From Streptomyces lydicus (lineage in GTDB: Bacteria > Actinomycetota > Actinomycetes > Streptomycetales > Streptomycetaceae), in assembly GCF_004125265.1 (NCBI RefSeq), contig NZ_RDTE01000003.1, forward strand, positions 7,564,001 through 7,628,000: a stretch of 64,000 bases of DNA, given 5' to 3'. This document shows, piece by piece, positions 63,672-64,000 of this stretch. The notes under the pieces were generated by a model. It saw nothing but the letters and a program-made list of their open reading frames with translations, did not search any database and was not told where the DNA came from. The position numbers were made by a program, and so were the translations under genes. Position 1 is the stretch's first letter. Each line of letters begins with the position of its first letter.

Positions 63672-64000
63672 TCAGCGGGTGGTGCCCGCGCCGGGCGTGA
63701 CCTGTGTGGCGAGCAGGGAGAGCACGCCCTGTACGGCCGCGTCGAAGGGCGCGGTGTCATCGGCGGCGCGGGCCAGGACGTAGCCGCCCTGGACGACGGC
63801 CGCGACGGCCGCCGCGGTGGCCGACGGGTCCAGTCCGGGGGCCAGTTCGCCACGCTGCTGCCCCTCGCTGAGCACTTCGCCGATCCGGCCCCGGAGCCAG
63901 CCGAACATCTCGTCCAGCGGCTGCCGCAGCTCGGCGCTGCGCACCACATCGCGGTCCTGCGTCATCCGGCCGACCGGGCAGCCGCGCAGCACCTCCCGCT
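63672..64000 (-). CDS. TetR-family regulator, C-terminal part (5' end cut by window edge)
   Basis: Only the C-terminal ligand-binding domain is visible (TQDRDVVRSAELRQPLDEMFGW, APGLDPSATAAAVAAVVQGG); the DNA-binding helix-turn-helix lies beyond the right edge. It has the pattern of the TetR proteins that precede DUF4865 genes and would repress this operon. The effector is unknown. Confidence 0.82.
   Translation of the reverse strand, partial: REVLRGCPVGRMTQDRDVVRSAELRQPLDEMFGWLRGRIGEVLSEGQQRGELAPGLDPSATAAAVAAVVQGGYVLARAADDTAPFDAAVQGVLSLLATQVTPGAGTTR

Overview
The window is chromosomal DNA from a high-GC actinomycete, almost certainly Streptomyces. The evidence is the very high G+C with third-position bias, a complete conservon operon (cvnABCD), mycothiol-type DinB and maleylpyruvate-isomerase-like enzymes, a monomeric isocitrate dehydrogenase, an F420-type PPOX oxidoreductase and small Streptomyces-type families (DUF6332, DUF6421, DUF5134, DUF6986, DUF4865). 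No tRNA, rRNA, CRISPR array, intact insertion sequence or integrase was seen.

Layout. 0-7 kb: a plus-strand block (FAD oxidoreductase, HpaB-type monooxygenase, flavin reductase, class I/II aminotransferase, RraA-type aldolase, S-adenosylhomocysteine hydrolase) that looks like the right end of a specialised-metabolite cluster acting on an aromatic or amino-acid substrate. 7-12.5 kb: a minus-strand conservon (sensor kinase, roadblock, DUF742, GTPase) followed by a LuxR-type regulator. 13-21.4 kb: an orphan sugar-binding lipoprotein, a putative immunity-like protein, a phosphoesterase, an amino-acid permease and three neighbouring small membrane or exported proteins. 21.7-29 kb: icd, two VOC proteins, a PAP2-HAD pair, a DUF5134-M56 peptidase pair and an acetyltransferase. 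29-33.5 kb: a TetR/SDR divergon with symmetric operators, and a polar amino-acid ABC transporter with three translationally coupled genes. 33.7-42 kb: a phosphodiesterase, a coupled DUF6421-SDR-threonine aldolase operon, transglutaminase-like and B3/B4 proteins, PlsC, a thioredoxin, and a flavin reductase preceded by a short leader peptide and a hairpin. 42-50 kb: etfBA, a DinB protein, a DUF6986 aldolase-like protein behind a perfect palindromic operator, a TetR-controlled pair of tiny membrane proteins, and a LacI-ROK kinase-GH27 alpha-galactosidase locus. 51.8-64 kb: a gene-poor stretch, a TmrB-like/NUDIX fusion, an inverted pair of structured repeats, an M20 peptidase, a geranylgeranyl-reductase-like flavoprotein, an MFS/ROK divergon, and a TetR-DUF4865-phosphotriesterase operon cut by the right edge.

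Themes. Operons here are tightly coupled by ATGA/GTGA overlaps. At least twelve genes have no Shine-Dalgarno but carry an NANNNT hexamer 6-7 nt before the start, which predicts leaderless mRNAs. Several regulators sit beside visible palindromic operators. The most unusual items are the inverted pair of about 200-bp elements near 54.0-54.5 kb, whose 18-bp hairpins differ only by compensated base pairs, the 9-bp repeat that multiplies start codons in front of the DUF4865 gene, and the cysteine/histidine hexapeptide tail on a TetR-controlled micro-membrane protein.
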